Source: Clostridiales bacterium UBA7001
GTDB taxonomy: Bacteria; Bacillota; Clostridia; TANB77; CAG-508
Direction: 5' to 3'
Assembly (NCBI GenBank): GCA_002449785.1
Contig: DJXP01000024.1
Span: 16,028 to 80,027, forward strand
Length of the DNA: 64,000 nt
The first letter of the stretch is position 1. Every line of letters starts with the position of its first letter. Below are positions 1 through 8,981 of the stretch, piece by piece. A program made the translations under genes and the position numbers. Under the pieces are notes generated by a model. That model was not told the origin of the DNA and did no database searches. It saw only the letters and a list, made by a program, of their open reading frames with translations.

Positions 1-230
1 AAGCTCGAACTATTTCCATAAAATTAATAAAGATTTTTCAAACAAAAATTACTTTCAAGGCGCATTATTTTTCAAAATTTAATAATAACTAGACTTTATA
101 AAATATATTAAGCTTTGAATAGTAACAATTACTTATTACTTTTGTGTTACATTTTTTAAAAATTATAGACTTGATTTTTTAATTAATATATAATATTGAT
201 ATAAAGGATTCTTGAAAGGATTTTTGTACA

Positions 231-356
231 ATGGATAAAAAAATTGAATTAACAAGAATGAGTAATGAAAATCTTTTAAAACTATATAAAGATATAGAAG
301 ATTATATAGCTTTTTTAGATAAAGAGAAAAAAGAGAAGGGTACAGAGGAAAAATGA
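231..356 (+). CDS. small hypothetical protein (41 aa)
   Basis: This short ORF begins with ATG at 231 behind an AAAGGA ribosome-binding site near 214. It encodes a 41-residue charged protein with no membrane segment. Its stop codon overlaps the ATG of the next gene as ATGA at 353-356, so the two are probably translationally coupled. The helical pattern (SNENLLKLYKDIEDY) resembles the 47-residue product at 36117 (SLDELKRLLEMIE), which also precedes a larger Lys-rich unknown protein. I cannot assign a function. Confidence 0.6.
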   Translation: MDKKIELTRMSNENLLKLYKDIEDYIAFLDKEKKEKGTEEK

Positions 357-1957
357 TAGATATATTAGATGAACTTGAAAAGTATATCTCAAATAATAAA
401 GAAGTTTTAAGTACTATGCCTGTTAATACTAAGAAAAATAAAAGTAAATATCTTGAAAGTGTTGAAGAATTAGAAGAAAAAGCATTTAAAATTAAAGATA
501 TTATATGGGAAGAAATTGTTAAAAGGTATGATAGGATTATTTCAACTGAGGAAAATCCTAAGGTATTTGAATTAGAAGAAGAAATTTCTAAAATTGGTGA
601 TATCGAATTATTTAATGAACTAAATACTCCATATGAAAAACTTGGATTTGATAGAATAAATCATAGCTTAGGTTGCTTTTTTGAAGGAGATTTAAATTTA
701 GTAAATGATAATATCAAACTTTTTTTAGATATATTTAAAGAATATGGTATAGTTCTTACTGCAGATGATTTTAATTATAGTTCATTTATAAACACATATA
801 TGAAATTATTTTTAGAAGAATATAATTCTGGTAAGTTTGATTCTGATAAACTTAAAAAGCTTTTTGAAGAAATTTATTGGAAATGTCCTGATTTTGTTAC
901 ACATATAGAGCTTAACATGAGATATTTATATAATAGTAATTCAAAAAGATTTGAAAAAGAATTAGATGAGAGAAATGAGGAGACTTTTGAAGAGGCCCAA
1001 TTAGATAAAAATGGAATAGTAAAAAAATTTTTTGAACTTAATAAATCATTAATAAAACTTAAAAGAAAAGACCCTAAATATATTATGGGAAAATTTATAA
1101 ATGATGAATGGAGAATTAGTGACTTTAATAATAAGTCAATGGAAGTTTTATATGATAGATTATATTCTAAAAATTATTACGATTTATCTAAAGAAGCTCA
1201 AGATGAAGTTGATATTAATTTTGGAAAATTACTAAATACACTTCAAGAATATAATATCTATAAAAAATATAAATTTATTATTGATGATGTTAAAACTAAA
1301 TATGCAAATAAAGATTCATTTAAAGATGCATTAAAGAAAAAGTTAAAAGAGCTTAATAAAAAAGAACAAAATTTAATAAAAGAAAATAAGAAAAATAAAA
1401 GATTAATAAAATTAAGTAAAAATGTATTTTTTAAATTATTTAGAAAAAAAATAGAACATAAAATTTATGAATTCCCAGTAAATTCAAATATACAAATCAA
1501 AGAAATAAAAAAATTGTATTTAGAAATTGATGAAGAAAAAGTTAATGAAAAAATTGCAGAATTTGCTGATGATAATTGTTCAATAAAATATGCATTTAAA
1601 ATAGTAGAATCTTATTATAGCTATTTTTATGAATTAGTTAGTAAGAATCATGCAGATGATGATGTTGATGTTGTTAAAGAAGTTGATTCTTTAATTGAAT
1701 TTATAAATCAGCCATACAAAGTTATGATTAATAACATAAAACTAATAGAGGAACCAGAAATTACTTCTATTATTTCAAATAGATATAAAATATTAAATAT
1801 AAAGCTAGAAAAAGAAGATTTAGAAGAAAATTTAGATACAATTATGCAAGATGTTGAAAAAATTGTTAATTACTATAATATAAGAAAAAGTAATATTAAT
1901 TTAGATGATGTTAGATTTATGGAGAAAATTAAACCAATGATAGCTAAAAAGAAATAG
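353..1957 (+). CDS. hypothetical Lys/Glu-rich cytoplasmic protein (534 aa)
   Basis: This long intact ORF has a start codon that overlaps the upstream stop. The product is highly charged, with Lys/Glu-rich helical stretches around residues 325-370, and has no signal peptide or membrane helix. I do not recognise a catalytic motif or family. The signal peptidase gene begins 13 bases after its stop, so the first four genes probably form one transcript. Its coding AT content matches the surroundings, with no sign of transfer. Because it precedes a SipW-type peptidase it may take part in a surface or secretion process, but that is only a guess from position. Confidence 0.75.
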   Translation: MIDILDELEKYISNNKEVLSTMPVNTKKNKSKYLESVEELEEKAFKIKDIIWEEIVKRYDRIISTEENPKVFELEEEISKIGDIELFNELNTPYEKLGFDRINHSLGCFFEGDLNLVNDNIKLFLDIFKEYGIVLTADDFNYSSFINTYMKLFLEEYNSGKFDSDKLKKLFEEIYWKCPDFVTHIELNMRYLYNSNSKRFEKELDERNEETFEEAQLDKNGIVKKFFELNKSLIKLKRKDPKYIMGKFINDEWRISDFNNKSMEVLYDRLYSKNYYDLSKEAQDEVDINFGKLLNTLQEYNIYKKYKFIIDDVKTKYANKDSFKDALKKKLKELNKKEQNLIKENKKNKRLIKLSKNVFFKLFRKKIEHKIYEFPVNSNIQIKEIKKLYLEIDEEKVNEKIAEFADDNCSIKYAFKIVESYYSYFYELVSKNHADDDVDVVKEVDSLIEFINQPYKVMINNIKLIEEPEITSIISNRYKILNIKLEKEDLEENLDTIMQDVEKIVNYYNIRKSNINLDDVRFMEKIKPMIAKKK

Positions 1958-1969
1958 TGGGGAAGACAA

Positions 1970-2581
1970 ATGAAATATGATATAGATAATATATCAATTA
2001 GAATGAAAAAAACGCAAAAGATGAAAAAAGTTCTACACATATTATTATATATTTTCTTAATACAAATAATATTATTTAGCGTATTTTTAATTATAGTAGA
2101 ACTAGGAAATTCTTATGAACTTCCTAGTTTTTTAAATATTGATTTATATGTTGTAGAGTCAGATAGTATGAATCCTAAATTGAAAAAGAATGATATTGTT
2201 GTAGTAAAAAAAGGGTATGAAAACGAGAGATATAAAGTTGGAAATATTATAACATTTAAGAAAAAAAATGGAGAAATAGTAACACATAGAATTTCTAAAA
2301 CAATTTTATCTGATATGCAAAAATCATATATTACTAAAGGTGATGCTAATATTGCTGAAGATACTGATATTGTTAAATATGAAAATATTATAGGCAAAGT
2401 TATATATGTTATGCCTCATCTTGGAAAAATTATGCAATTGTTTAAAAATAAGGCTTTTTTCATAACTTGTATTATTCTTTTAATGTTAAGTGTGTTAAAT
2501 GATATAAGAATTAAAAAGAAGAAACTTGAAAGAAAAAAGATTAGAGAAAAATACGAGAAAAAATCAAAATTCTTTTTTTAA
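1970..2581 (+). CDS. signal peptidase I, SipW/ER type
   Basis: This membrane serine protease of family S26 removes signal peptides from exported proteins. A membrane segment lies at about residues 22-43, followed by the box ESDSMNP with the nucleophile at Ser66. Next come KKNDIVVVKK and EIVTHRIS, where His106 sits in the position of the catalytic His of SipW-type enzymes (Lys in the bacterial LepB type), and then the conserved TKGDAN box. A second membrane helix lies near residues 162-178 with a basic tail. SipW enzymes often process a few dedicated substrates such as biofilm or spore-coat proteins. No TasA-like gene is adjacent, so its substrate is unknown. Confidence 0.9.
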   Translation: MKYDIDNISIRMKKTQKMKKVLHILLYIFLIQIILFSVFLIIVELGNSYELPSFLNIDLYVVESDSMNPKLKKNDIVVVKKGYENERYKVGNIITFKKKNGEIVTHRISKTILSDMQKSYITKGDANIAEDTDIVKYENIIGKVIYVMPHLGKIMQLFKNKAFFITCIILLMLSVLNDIRIKKKKLERKKIREKYEKKSKFFF

Positions 2582-2598
2582 ATATATATGGGGGAATA

Positions 2599-3135
2599 AT
2601 GGCAGAAAGTAAGGATGTTATTGAAGCTAGAGAAAATTCACATAATAGAGAATATTTTTGGAATATAGTGGAAAAATTTCCAAATTTAATAGAATGGGCT
2701 GATGAAAAAATACGTGATGATAAGGAAATTATTATCAAAGCTGTTTCTGTTGATGGTGGTGCACTTGAATTTGCAAGTGATAATTTGAAAGACGATAAAG
2801 ATGTATTACTTACTGCAACAAATCAAGCCGGTTGGACTTGTTGCTATGCAAGTGATAGATTGAAGGCAGATAAAGATGTATTATTAACTGCATGCAAAAA
2901 TGATGGTCAAGTATTATATTTTGCAAGCAAAGAGTTAAGAGATGACAAAGATGTTGTCTTAACTGCTGTTTCTAATAAACCAATTATAGTTAAATATGCA
3001 AGTTTAAGGTTAAGAAGTGATAAAGATGTTGCTATTACTGCAATAAGTAGAGGAAAGGAAAAAGTTACAGAATACTTTGACGAAAAGCTTATGAATGATA
3101 GTGATATAAAAAAAATATTGGAGGAAAATAAGTAA
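2599..3135 (+). CDS. DUF4116 repeat protein
   Basis: This is a 178-residue protein without membrane segments. It contains about four copies of a 24-25 residue unit of the form LRDDKDVVLTAVxxxxxxxxYAS, at about residues 40-165. This is the signature of DUF4116, an alpha-helical repeat found in many bacteria and eukaryotes with no known enzymatic activity. It starts at ATG 2599 behind a GGGGG stretch. It is the last gene before a strong hairpin terminator at 3167-3211. Function is unknown; helical repeats of this kind usually mediate protein contacts. Confidence 0.85.
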   Translation: MAESKDVIEARENSHNREYFWNIVEKFPNLIEWADEKIRDDKEIIIKAVSVDGGALEFASDNLKDDKDVLLTATNQAGWTCCYASDRLKADKDVLLTACKNDGQVLYFASKELRDDKDVVLTAVSNKPIIVKYASLRLRSDKDVAITAISRGKEKVTEYFDEKLMNDSDIKKILEENK

Positions 3136-3166
3136 AAACATTAAATTTAATATTTAAAATATGAAT

Positions 3167-3211
3167 ACCTCTCTTTTTATTGAATATATAAATAAAAAGA
3201 GAGGTTTTTTT
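3167..3211 (+). terminator. rho-independent terminator abutting the yqfC start
   Basis: A perfect 15-bp inverted repeat (3167-3181 with 3191-3205, 9-nt loop) is followed by a seven-T run that ends one base before the yqfC ATG at 3212. The only Shine-Dalgarno-like sequence for yqfC (GAGAGG, about 3199-3204) lies inside the 3' arm of the stem. Confidence 0.85.
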
Positions 3212-3481
3212 ATGAGAGATTATATTAAAGTTAGTAAATTTTTAGAAATTCCAAGAGAGGTTTTAAGCAATATTCCAAAAATAACAGTAACAGGATTTGA
3301 TGAAATTTTAATTGAAAATTTTAAAGGAATATTAGAGTATGAGGATTTTTTTGTTAGGATTAGTACTACGATAGGAAATATTAATATAAATGGTTTTAAT
3401 TTAAAACTTAATCAGATGACAGATGATGATATTCTAGTTAGTGGAAAAATTGAGAATATTGATTTTGAAAAAAGGAGATAA
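3212..3481 (+). CDS. yqfC: sporulation protein YqfC
   Basis: The 89-residue product matches the YqfC family in size and pattern (VSKFLEIPREVL near the N-terminus, then ITVTGFDEILIENFKGILEY). Families of this type are conserved in endospore formers immediately upstream of yqfD, as here, and yqfC is expressed in the mother cell under sigma-E in Bacillus subtilis. I chose ATG 3212 because the upstream in-frame extension (from 3161) is made only of the terminator hairpin, and because the shorter form has the family length. yqfD follows 2 bases after the stop. Confidence 0.85.
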   Translation: MRDYIKVSKFLEIPREVLSNIPKITVTGFDEILIENFKGILEYEDFFVRISTTIGNININGFNLKLNQMTDDDILVSGKIENIDFEKRR

Positions 3482-3483
3482 AA

Positions 3484-4674
3484 ATGTTATTTCAAAAAAT
3501 AATAATGTTTATTTTAGGATATGTAAATATTAGTGTAGAAGGTTTTTTTATTGAAAAATTTATAAATGCGTGTAAAAGTAAAGATATAGTCCTTCAAAAT
3601 TTACATCTAGAAAATGATTCGCTTTTAAAAGCTAAAGTTCTTAAAAGTGATTTTAAAGATATAGTACATATTTCTAAAAAAACAAAATGTAAGATTAAAA
3701 TTGAAAGAAAAAATGGAATTCCCTTTTTTGTTAATAAATATAGGAGAAGGAAAATATTTGCAATTGCAATTTGTGTAATTGCAATTTTAATTTTTGTACT
3801 TACGAGATTTATATGGAATATAGATATTGAGGGAAATGAAAATATTGAAGAAGCTGAGATTATAGATATGATTAATAAATATGGTATTAATATAGGAACT
3901 AGAAAAAATAGTATTAATACACAAAAAGTATGTAATTTAATAATGATTGAGAGAGAAGATATAGCATGGATTGGAATAAATATAAAAGGTACAAATGCTA
4001 TTGTCTCAATTAAAGAGTCTAAAAGAATCCCAGAAATTATAGATAGAAATGAAATATGTAATATTGTTGCAAATAAAAGTGCACAAATAGATAAAATTAT
4101 TGTTCGAAACGGTACTGCAAAAGTCAATGTCGGTGATTATGTAAATCAAGGAGATTTATTAGTTGAAGGGATGATGGAAGGAACATATACAGGAACAAGA
4201 TCAGTTCATGCAGATGCAGATGTTTATGGAGAAAATACTATTATTAAAGAAAAAAAAGAGAGTTTTGTGCAAAATGAAACAATATTTAGTGGGAAAAAAG
4301 AAAAAATATATGAAATGTGTATAAATAATTTTAAAATAAATTTTAATAAAAGGGTTTCAAAATTTAAAAATTATGATACAATAAATAAAAATATGAAGTT
4401 AAGATTTTTTTCGAATTACTATTTTCCAATAGAAATGAAAATAATTACAAATGAAGAGATAGAAATGCTAGAAAAAAAATATTCTGAAGAAGAACTAAAA
4501 ACTAAGATTGTTAAAGAAATTGAAGATGAATTTGAAAAAGAATACAGTATTTCAGAAATTGAAGAGGAAAATATTAATAGAAATGAAGAAATAACGAATA
4601 GTGGTGATGAATTAAACGTAAAAATTACTTATATAATTAGAGAGCAGATAGGTACAAAAGTAAATGTTAATTAA
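3484..4674 (+). CDS. yqfD: sporulation protein YqfD
   Basis: The 396-residue product has the YqfD layout. A soluble N-terminal domain of about 85 residues is followed by one membrane helix (about residues 92-112). After this comes a long extracellular region that begins with the POTRA-like stretch IDIEGNENIEEAEIIDMI, contains VKVGDYV-like and GDLLVEGMMEG segments, and ends in a charged coiled region. YqfD is a sigma-E-controlled membrane protein needed for efficient sporulation in B. subtilis. The order yqfC-yqfD is the usual one. The next gene starts near its stop. Confidence 0.9.
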   Translation: MLFQKIIMFILGYVNISVEGFFIEKFINACKSKDIVLQNLHLENDSLLKAKVLKSDFKDIVHISKKTKCKIKIERKNGIPFFVNKYRRRKIFAIAICVIAILIFVLTRFIWNIDIEGNENIEEAEIIDMINKYGINIGTRKNSINTQKVCNLIMIEREDIAWIGINIKGTNAIVSIKESKRIPEIIDRNEICNIVANKSAQIDKIIVRNGTAKVNVGDYVNQGDLLVEGMMEGTYTGTRSVHADADVYGENTIIKEKKESFVQNETIFSGKKEKIYEMCINNFKINFNKRVSKFKNYDTINKNMKLRFFSNYYFPIEMKIITNEEIEMLEKKYSEEELKTKIVKEIEDEFEKEYSISEIEEENINRNEEITNSGDELNVKITYIIREQIGTKVNVN

Positions 4675-4693
4675 AGGAGGAAATGAGGTATAT

Positions 4694-5875
4694 ATGGCTG
4701 TAGAAAGAAGTTTAAAAGTACTTTCAAATGATACAACTTTTTTTAATAAGGTATCTACAACATTAACAAAGCTACTAATTCCTACAAGAGTTGGAATTAA
4801 TGGTATTATGATTAATATGAAAAGAAGTGGACTGTTAAAATCATTTGAACAGTTAAAAAATGCCACTGAAATTAATGATATAGATAAAATTGAACAGTAT
4901 AAAAACAGGTATGAAGAAAGTTATACATTGTATTTAGAATCAATTGATAAATATATTATGGATTCAATATACAAAAAAGTAAAAAATGGAACAGCTTCTG
5001 TCTTTGAGAGTGATGCTCTGTCAAATTATTATACAATAGTTCATTTAAAAGAAAATGAGTATATAGAATATAAATATAGAAAACAAAAGTTTTTATTAGA
5101 TTTAGATTATGAAAGCATTTCATCAGGAAAAAAAGAAAAAGTTTTAAGAAGATATGCTCCTATATATGTTCAAAAATGTGATTCAATCTATAAAGGAATA
5201 CTAAAAAATTATTCTGTAAAATTAGTAGATGGATTAATGGCTACTAAAATAAATCAGATAGAAATATATAAAAAAATATTTGAAACACTTGAAGACTATA
5301 TTAAAAAAATATTACCAATAAAATTAAAGATGGATGGAGAAGAAAAATATAGTAAAATCATAGAAGAATATGAAAATTATGAACGCTTTGATGTAGGAAA
5401 ATTAGATGAAAAAGATTTTTTAGAAAAAAATATGATTTTATTGGGATTAAGTAGAAATCTATTTACACATAGTTTACCTTTAGTAGCAGCAGAACAATGC
5501 TATAAGAAATTATTAAAAGATACTAGATTATTAATTATGAAATCTAAATCAGAAGAGAAAAAAGAATCTACGTATCAGATGTTATTAAAACTAATAGAAG
5601 ATTATAATGTTAAACTTTTATCTACAAAAGTATATTGGGAAAATAGTAAAGAAAGAGAAATTTATAAAAAGTTTTGGGATTCATATAGTAAAACTAATTC
5701 AAGTAAAAAAAGAGAAATTTTATCAATAAAACGAGAATTATATGATACTAATTTAGAATATGAAAAATATGATAGTTTACGAAAATTTTATAAGCAAAAA
5801 TTAGTAAAATTAGGAGCAATGAAAAATTTAAAAAATTCAAGAAAGACTCTCAATGGGTTTTTTACAAAGTTATAA
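4694..5875 (+). CDS. hypothetical protein between yqfD and ybeY (393 aa)
   Basis: I do not recognise this protein. It is soluble, strongly helical and Lys/Glu/Tyr-rich, with no signal peptide. The region around residues 15-50 (TTLTKLLIPTRVGINGIMINMKRSG) is the most distinctive. The ATG at 4694 follows AAAGGAGG by about 13 bases; an alternative ATG at 4664 would overlap the end of yqfD. In many Firmicutes phoH, and often a 7TM-HD protein gene, occupy the place between yqfD and ybeY. Here this gene takes that position, so a role linked to RNA or ribosome maturation is conceivable but unsupported. Confidence 0.7.
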   Translation: MAVERSLKVLSNDTTFFNKVSTTLTKLLIPTRVGINGIMINMKRSGLLKSFEQLKNATEINDIDKIEQYKNRYEESYTLYLESIDKYIMDSIYKKVKNGTASVFESDALSNYYTIVHLKENEYIEYKYRKQKFLLDLDYESISSGKKEKVLRRYAPIYVQKCDSIYKGILKNYSVKLVDGLMATKINQIEIYKKIFETLEDYIKKILPIKLKMDGEEKYSKIIEEYENYERFDVGKLDEKDFLEKNMILLGLSRNLFTHSLPLVAAEQCYKKLLKDTRLLIMKSKSEEKKESTYQMLLKLIEDYNVKLLSTKVYWENSKEREIYKKFWDSYSKTNSSKKREILSIKRELYDTNLEYEKYDSLRKFYKQKLVKLGAMKNLKNSRKTLNGFFTKL

Positions 5876-5889
5876 GTTTAAGAGGTTGT

Positions 5890-6366
5890 ATGGAAGAAAA
5901 AGCTGAAATAGAATTTTTAGATATAGAAGAAAATATTGAATATAAGAAAATAGTTAATAAAGTAATTGATGAATGTTTTAGGATTGAAAAATTAAATGAT
6001 CTTAGTTTATATGTAAGTATAATTCTAACAAATCCAGACAATATTCAAAAAATTAATAAGCAGTATAGAAATATAGATAAACCAACTGACGTTCTTTCAT
6101 TTCCAATGTTTGAAAAAAACGAAATAGCGAATTTGAAAAATCTAACTCATGAAGAGGTATTAGGTGATATTGTTATATCTATTGAAAAAGTTATAGAACA
6201 AGCAAAAGAATATGGTCATAGTTTTGAAAGAGAATTATCATATATGGTAGTACATGGTTTTTATCATTTGATGGGTGAAGATCATATAGAAGAAGAAGAT
6301 AAAAAAAGAATGAGAGAAAAAGAGGAAAAGGTTTTAACTGTTATCAGTAATAAATCTATAGAGTAA
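5890..6366 (+). CDS. ybeY: endoribonuclease YbeY (rRNA maturation)
   Basis: This metal-dependent single-strand endoribonuclease is involved in 16S rRNA 3'-end maturation and ribosome quality control. The 158-residue length is normal. The zinc-binding motif HGFYHLMGEDH is present with His122, His126 and His132. The upstream PTDVLSFP and LGDIVIS boxes are also typical. It sits in the classical neighbourhood ybeY-dgkA-era-recO. Spacing to dgkA is only 3 bases, indicating one operon. Confidence 0.95.
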   Translation: MEEKAEIEFLDIEENIEYKKIVNKVIDECFRIEKLNDLSLYVSIILTNPDNIQKINKQYRNIDKPTDVLSFPMFEKNEIANLKNLTHEEVLGDIVISIEKVIEQAKEYGHSFERELSYMVVHGFYHLMGEDHIEEEDKKRMREKEEKVLTVISNKSIE

Positions 6367-6369
6367 AAA

Positions 6370-6753
6370 ATGGAAAGCAAGTGGAAAAACAAAAACTTTA
6401 CAGATGCATTAAAAAATTCATTAAATGGAATAAATTATATATATATAAATGAACGTAATTTTAGAATACAATTAGTATTTGCTATTATTGCATTACTTGT
6501 TGGGATTATTTTAAAATTGAGTTTAATACAATTTGCTATTATTATATTAGTGATTTTTTTAGTACTTATAGCAGAATGTATTAATACTATAATAGAGGTA
6601 ATTATAGATATGTATACAGAGGAATATAATGAAAAAGCAAAAATTGCTAAAGATGTTTCAGCAGGTGCAGTAACTTTAATGGCAATATGCTCTATTATTA
6701 TTGGAATTATAATATATTTGCCAGCATTTATTAATTTATTAAGGGGTTTTTAA
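6370..6753 (+). CDS. dgkA: diacylglycerol/undecaprenol kinase, DgkA family
   Basis: This 127-residue integral membrane kinase has three predicted helices (about residues 34-52, 55-75 and 97-120). The family signature with the catalytic and metal-binding acidic residues is seen in LIAECINTIIEVIID, followed by AKDVSAGAVTLMA. Gram-positive members phosphorylate undecaprenol, recycling the cell-wall lipid carrier. It starts 3 bases after ybeY and ends 1 base before the next start. Confidence 0.92.
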   Translation: MESKWKNKNFTDALKNSLNGINYIYINERNFRIQLVFAIIALLVGIILKLSLIQFAIIILVIFLVLIAECINTIIEVIIDMYTEEYNEKAKIAKDVSAGAVTLMAICSIIIGIIIYLPAFINLLRGF

Positions 6754-6754
6754 T

Positions 6755-7045
6755 ATGAATAAAAAAGAATTTGAATCACGAATTGAGAAATTGAATGTAA
6801 AAAAAGTTAAGGAAAAAGGAATAAAAAGTTTATTTGATAATAATAGAGATTATTATATAAAAAACGAACTAAATATTTATGGCATTTATAAAAAAGATAA
6901 AGATTTTGTGATATTTTTTAAAGATTCTGAAAGGGGTATAATTACTGAACTGGGCAGATTTGAGGCAGAAGAAGATGCATATGAAGAATTGTATAATACA
7001 ATTAATTCTTGGGAAGATAATAAAGAAGCAAATATGGCTAAATAA
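6755..7045 (+). CDS. hypothetical protein (96 aa)
   Basis: This small soluble protein is rich in Lys, Asp and Glu and has no recognised motif. Its start is 1 base downstream of the dgkA stop, so it is clearly within the ybeY-era operon. Hydrophobic beta-like segments (LNIYGIYKKDKDFVIFFKD) alternate with charged turns, and a C-terminal helix follows (AEEDAYEELYNTINSW). I do not know its function. Confidence 0.7.
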   Translation: MNKKEFESRIEKLNVKKVKEKGIKSLFDNNRDYYIKNELNIYGIYKKDKDFVIFFKDSERGIITELGRFEAEEDAYEELYNTINSWEDNKEANMAK

Positions 7046-7081
7046 ATACATTATAAAATATAAAAATAGAAGGGAAATGTG

Positions 7082-7984
7082 ATGGGGGTATTTAAATCTG
7101 GTTTTGTAACATTAGTTGGAAGAACTAATGTTGGAAAATCAACACTTTTAAATGCATTAGTTAAAGAAAAAATTGCAATTACTGCAAATAAAGTACAAAC
7201 AACAAGAACTGCAATTAAAGCTATAATAACTAAAGAAGATTATCAAATAATAATTACAGACACTCCAGGAATTCATAAACCAAAGACAAAACTTAGTCAG
7301 ACAATGATAGATACAGCTTTTTCTATGTTTCAAGATGTTGATGTAATACTATTTTTAATAGAAGCAACATCAGATGAAATTGGAAAAGGAGATATGAGGA
7401 TTTTAGAAAAAATCAAAGAAAGTAAAAAACCATGTATCTTAGTAATTAATAAAATAGATTTGGTAAAAAAAGAAAAAATTCTTAATCTTATAGAAATTTA
7501 TAAAGATTTATATAATTTTAATGCAATTATACCAATTTCTGCATATAAAGAAGAGCAGATAGAAGGTATAATAGATGAAATTTTAAAAATATTACCTGAA
7601 GGTCCTAAATATTATCAAGATGATGAATATACAGATCAAACAGTAAGACAAATATCAGAGGAAATAATTAGAGAAAAAGCACTAAAATTTTTAGAAGATG
7701 AAGTACCACATGGAATATATGTTGAAATAGAAGATTTTAAATTTAGGAAAAATAAAAATGGAAAAGAACTATATGATATTAATGCAACAATATATTGCCA
7801 AAAGAATTCACATAAAGGTATTATAATAGGAAAAAATGGAAATTTATTAAAAAAAATAGCTACATATTCAAGAAAAGACATTGAAGAAATGCTAGGTATG
7901 CAAGTTAATTTAAAAGTTTGGGTAAAAGTAAAAAGTGATTGGCAAAATATGGATAATATTATTAGTAAATTCAGGTTAAAATAG
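7082..7984 (+). CDS. era: GTPase Era
   Basis: This GTPase checks 30S assembly by binding the 3' end of 16S rRNA. The G1 motif GRTNVGKST is at about residues 13-21, with G2 (VQTTRT), G3 (DTPG) and G4 (NKIDL) following. A C-terminal KH domain contains the box HKGIIIGKNGNLLKKI. Length is about 300 residues, as usual. Start: ATG 7082, with AAGGGA about 7 bases upstream; the GTG at 7079 is a less likely alternative. Its neighbours yqzL and recO are conserved in Firmicutes. Confidence 0.96.
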   Translation: MGVFKSGFVTLVGRTNVGKSTLLNALVKEKIAITANKVQTTRTAIKAIITKEDYQIIITDTPGIHKPKTKLSQTMIDTAFSMFQDVDVILFLIEATSDEIGKGDMRILEKIKESKKPCILVINKIDLVKKEKILNLIEIYKDLYNFNAIIPISAYKEEQIEGIIDEILKILPEGPKYYQDDEYTDQTVRQISEEIIREKALKFLEDEVPHGIYVEIEDFKFRKNKNGKELYDINATIYCQKNSHKGIIIGKNGNLLKKIATYSRKDIEEMLGMQVNLKVWVKVKSDWQNMDNIISKFRLK

Positions 7985-8008
7985 TACAAAAGAAAGGTGT
8001 GGTACAAA

Positions 8009-8161
8009 ATGATTAAAAATATTGCGTGGAATACTTTTAAACAAACAGGAGATATAAATTCTTATCTAGAATTTAAACAAACTCAAAATATTGAAAATAA
8101 TATAAGGGTAAATATAAATGAAAAGAATCAAAGTAAATGGGATAGTAATATCAGAAAATAA
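8009..8161 (+). CDS. yqzL: YqzL-like small protein (50 aa)
   Basis: The short ORF starts at ATG 8009 behind GAAAGGTG. The pattern IAWNTFKQTGDINSYLEFK agrees with the YqzL family (WxxFxxTGxIxxYLxxK), whose gene lies between era and recO in Bacillus. It overlaps the first 44 bases of recO in another frame, which suggests translational coupling. No biochemical role is established for this family. Confidence 0.75.
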   Translation: MIKNIAWNTFKQTGDINSYLEFKQTQNIENNIRVNINEKNQSKWDSNIRK

Positions 8162-8846
8162 TATGGGTGATTTTGATAAAATGCTTACATTATTAACCCC
8201 GAATTTGGGAAAAATTGGGTGCAGTGCAAAAGGTGCCAGGCGAGCTAAAAGTCTTTTGCTAAGTAGCACTCAATTTTTATGCTTTGGAGAATTTATGCTA
8301 TTTAAAGGTTCAGATACATATACAATAAATTCTGCACAAACAATTGAAATGTTTTATAATATTAGAACAGACTTAGAAAAATTAACATATGCTTCATATA
8401 TTACAAAGATTATAAATGATGTTACAACAGAAAATCAAAATAGTTTTAATACATTAAAATTATTTTTAAATACTTTATATATGATATCAGAAACAGATAA
8501 AAATTTAGATTTTATTATTTCTGTTTTTAAAATACGACTATTAAAAATATTAGGATTTGCACCAAATTCTATTTCTTGCGTATCATGTCAAACAAAAGAT
8601 AATTTAACTTTTTTTAGTATAAAAGACAATGGTTTTAAATGTATAAATTGTGGCAAGCATGATACTGGTGCTATAAAAATGAGTGAGGCAACAAAATCAG
8701 CAATTATATATATATTAAAAGCAGATTCTAAAAAAATATTTTCATTTAATCTATCAGAAAAATATTATAAAGAACTTGAGCTTATAGCGAATCTTTATTT
8801 AAATGAAAAATTAGAAAAAGAATATAGACTAGAAAAGATGTTTTAA
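8118..8846 (+). CDS. recO: DNA repair protein RecO
   Basis: RecO anneals single strands and loads RecA together with RecR. The N-terminal OB-fold part shows VNGIVISENNMGDFDKMLTL, and the family zinc site is present as CVSC (Cys154, Cys157) and CINC further on. The 242-residue length is normal. The start codon lies within the yqzL-like gene. After the gene come about 30 bases and then a strong promoter for hpf, so recO ends the era operon. Confidence 0.93.
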   Translation: MKRIKVNGIVISENNMGDFDKMLTLLTPNLGKIGCSAKGARRAKSLLLSSTQFLCFGEFMLFKGSDTYTINSAQTIEMFYNIRTDLEKLTYASYITKIINDVTTENQNSFNTLKLFLNTLYMISETDKNLDFIISVFKIRLLKILGFAPNSISCVSCQTKDNLTFFSIKDNGFKCINCGKHDTGAIKMSEATKSAIIYILKADSKKIFSFNLSEKYYKELELIANLYLNEKLEKEYRLEKMF

Positions 8847-8876
8847 TGATTTATTCATATATATATTTTAAAGTAC

Positions 8877-8905
8877 TTGCAAATTTATAAAAATACTTAT
8901 ATAAT
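8877..8905 (+). promoter_or_regulatory. sigma-A-type promoter of hpf
   Basis: TTGCAA (8877-8882), a 17-base spacer and a perfect TATAAT (8900-8905) lie about 75 bases upstream of the hpf ATG. Confidence 0.75.
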
Positions 8906-8981
8906 AACAGTACAAAATAAAACAAACTTGTATTATTTTGAAATATAATTGAAAGTAAATTTAATCGAAGGAGTGATTATT

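Noticed and set aside
171..194. A sigma-A promoter at TTGATT/TATAAT before the first small gene
   Set aside because: The spacer is only 12 bases, too short for a functional promoter of this type.
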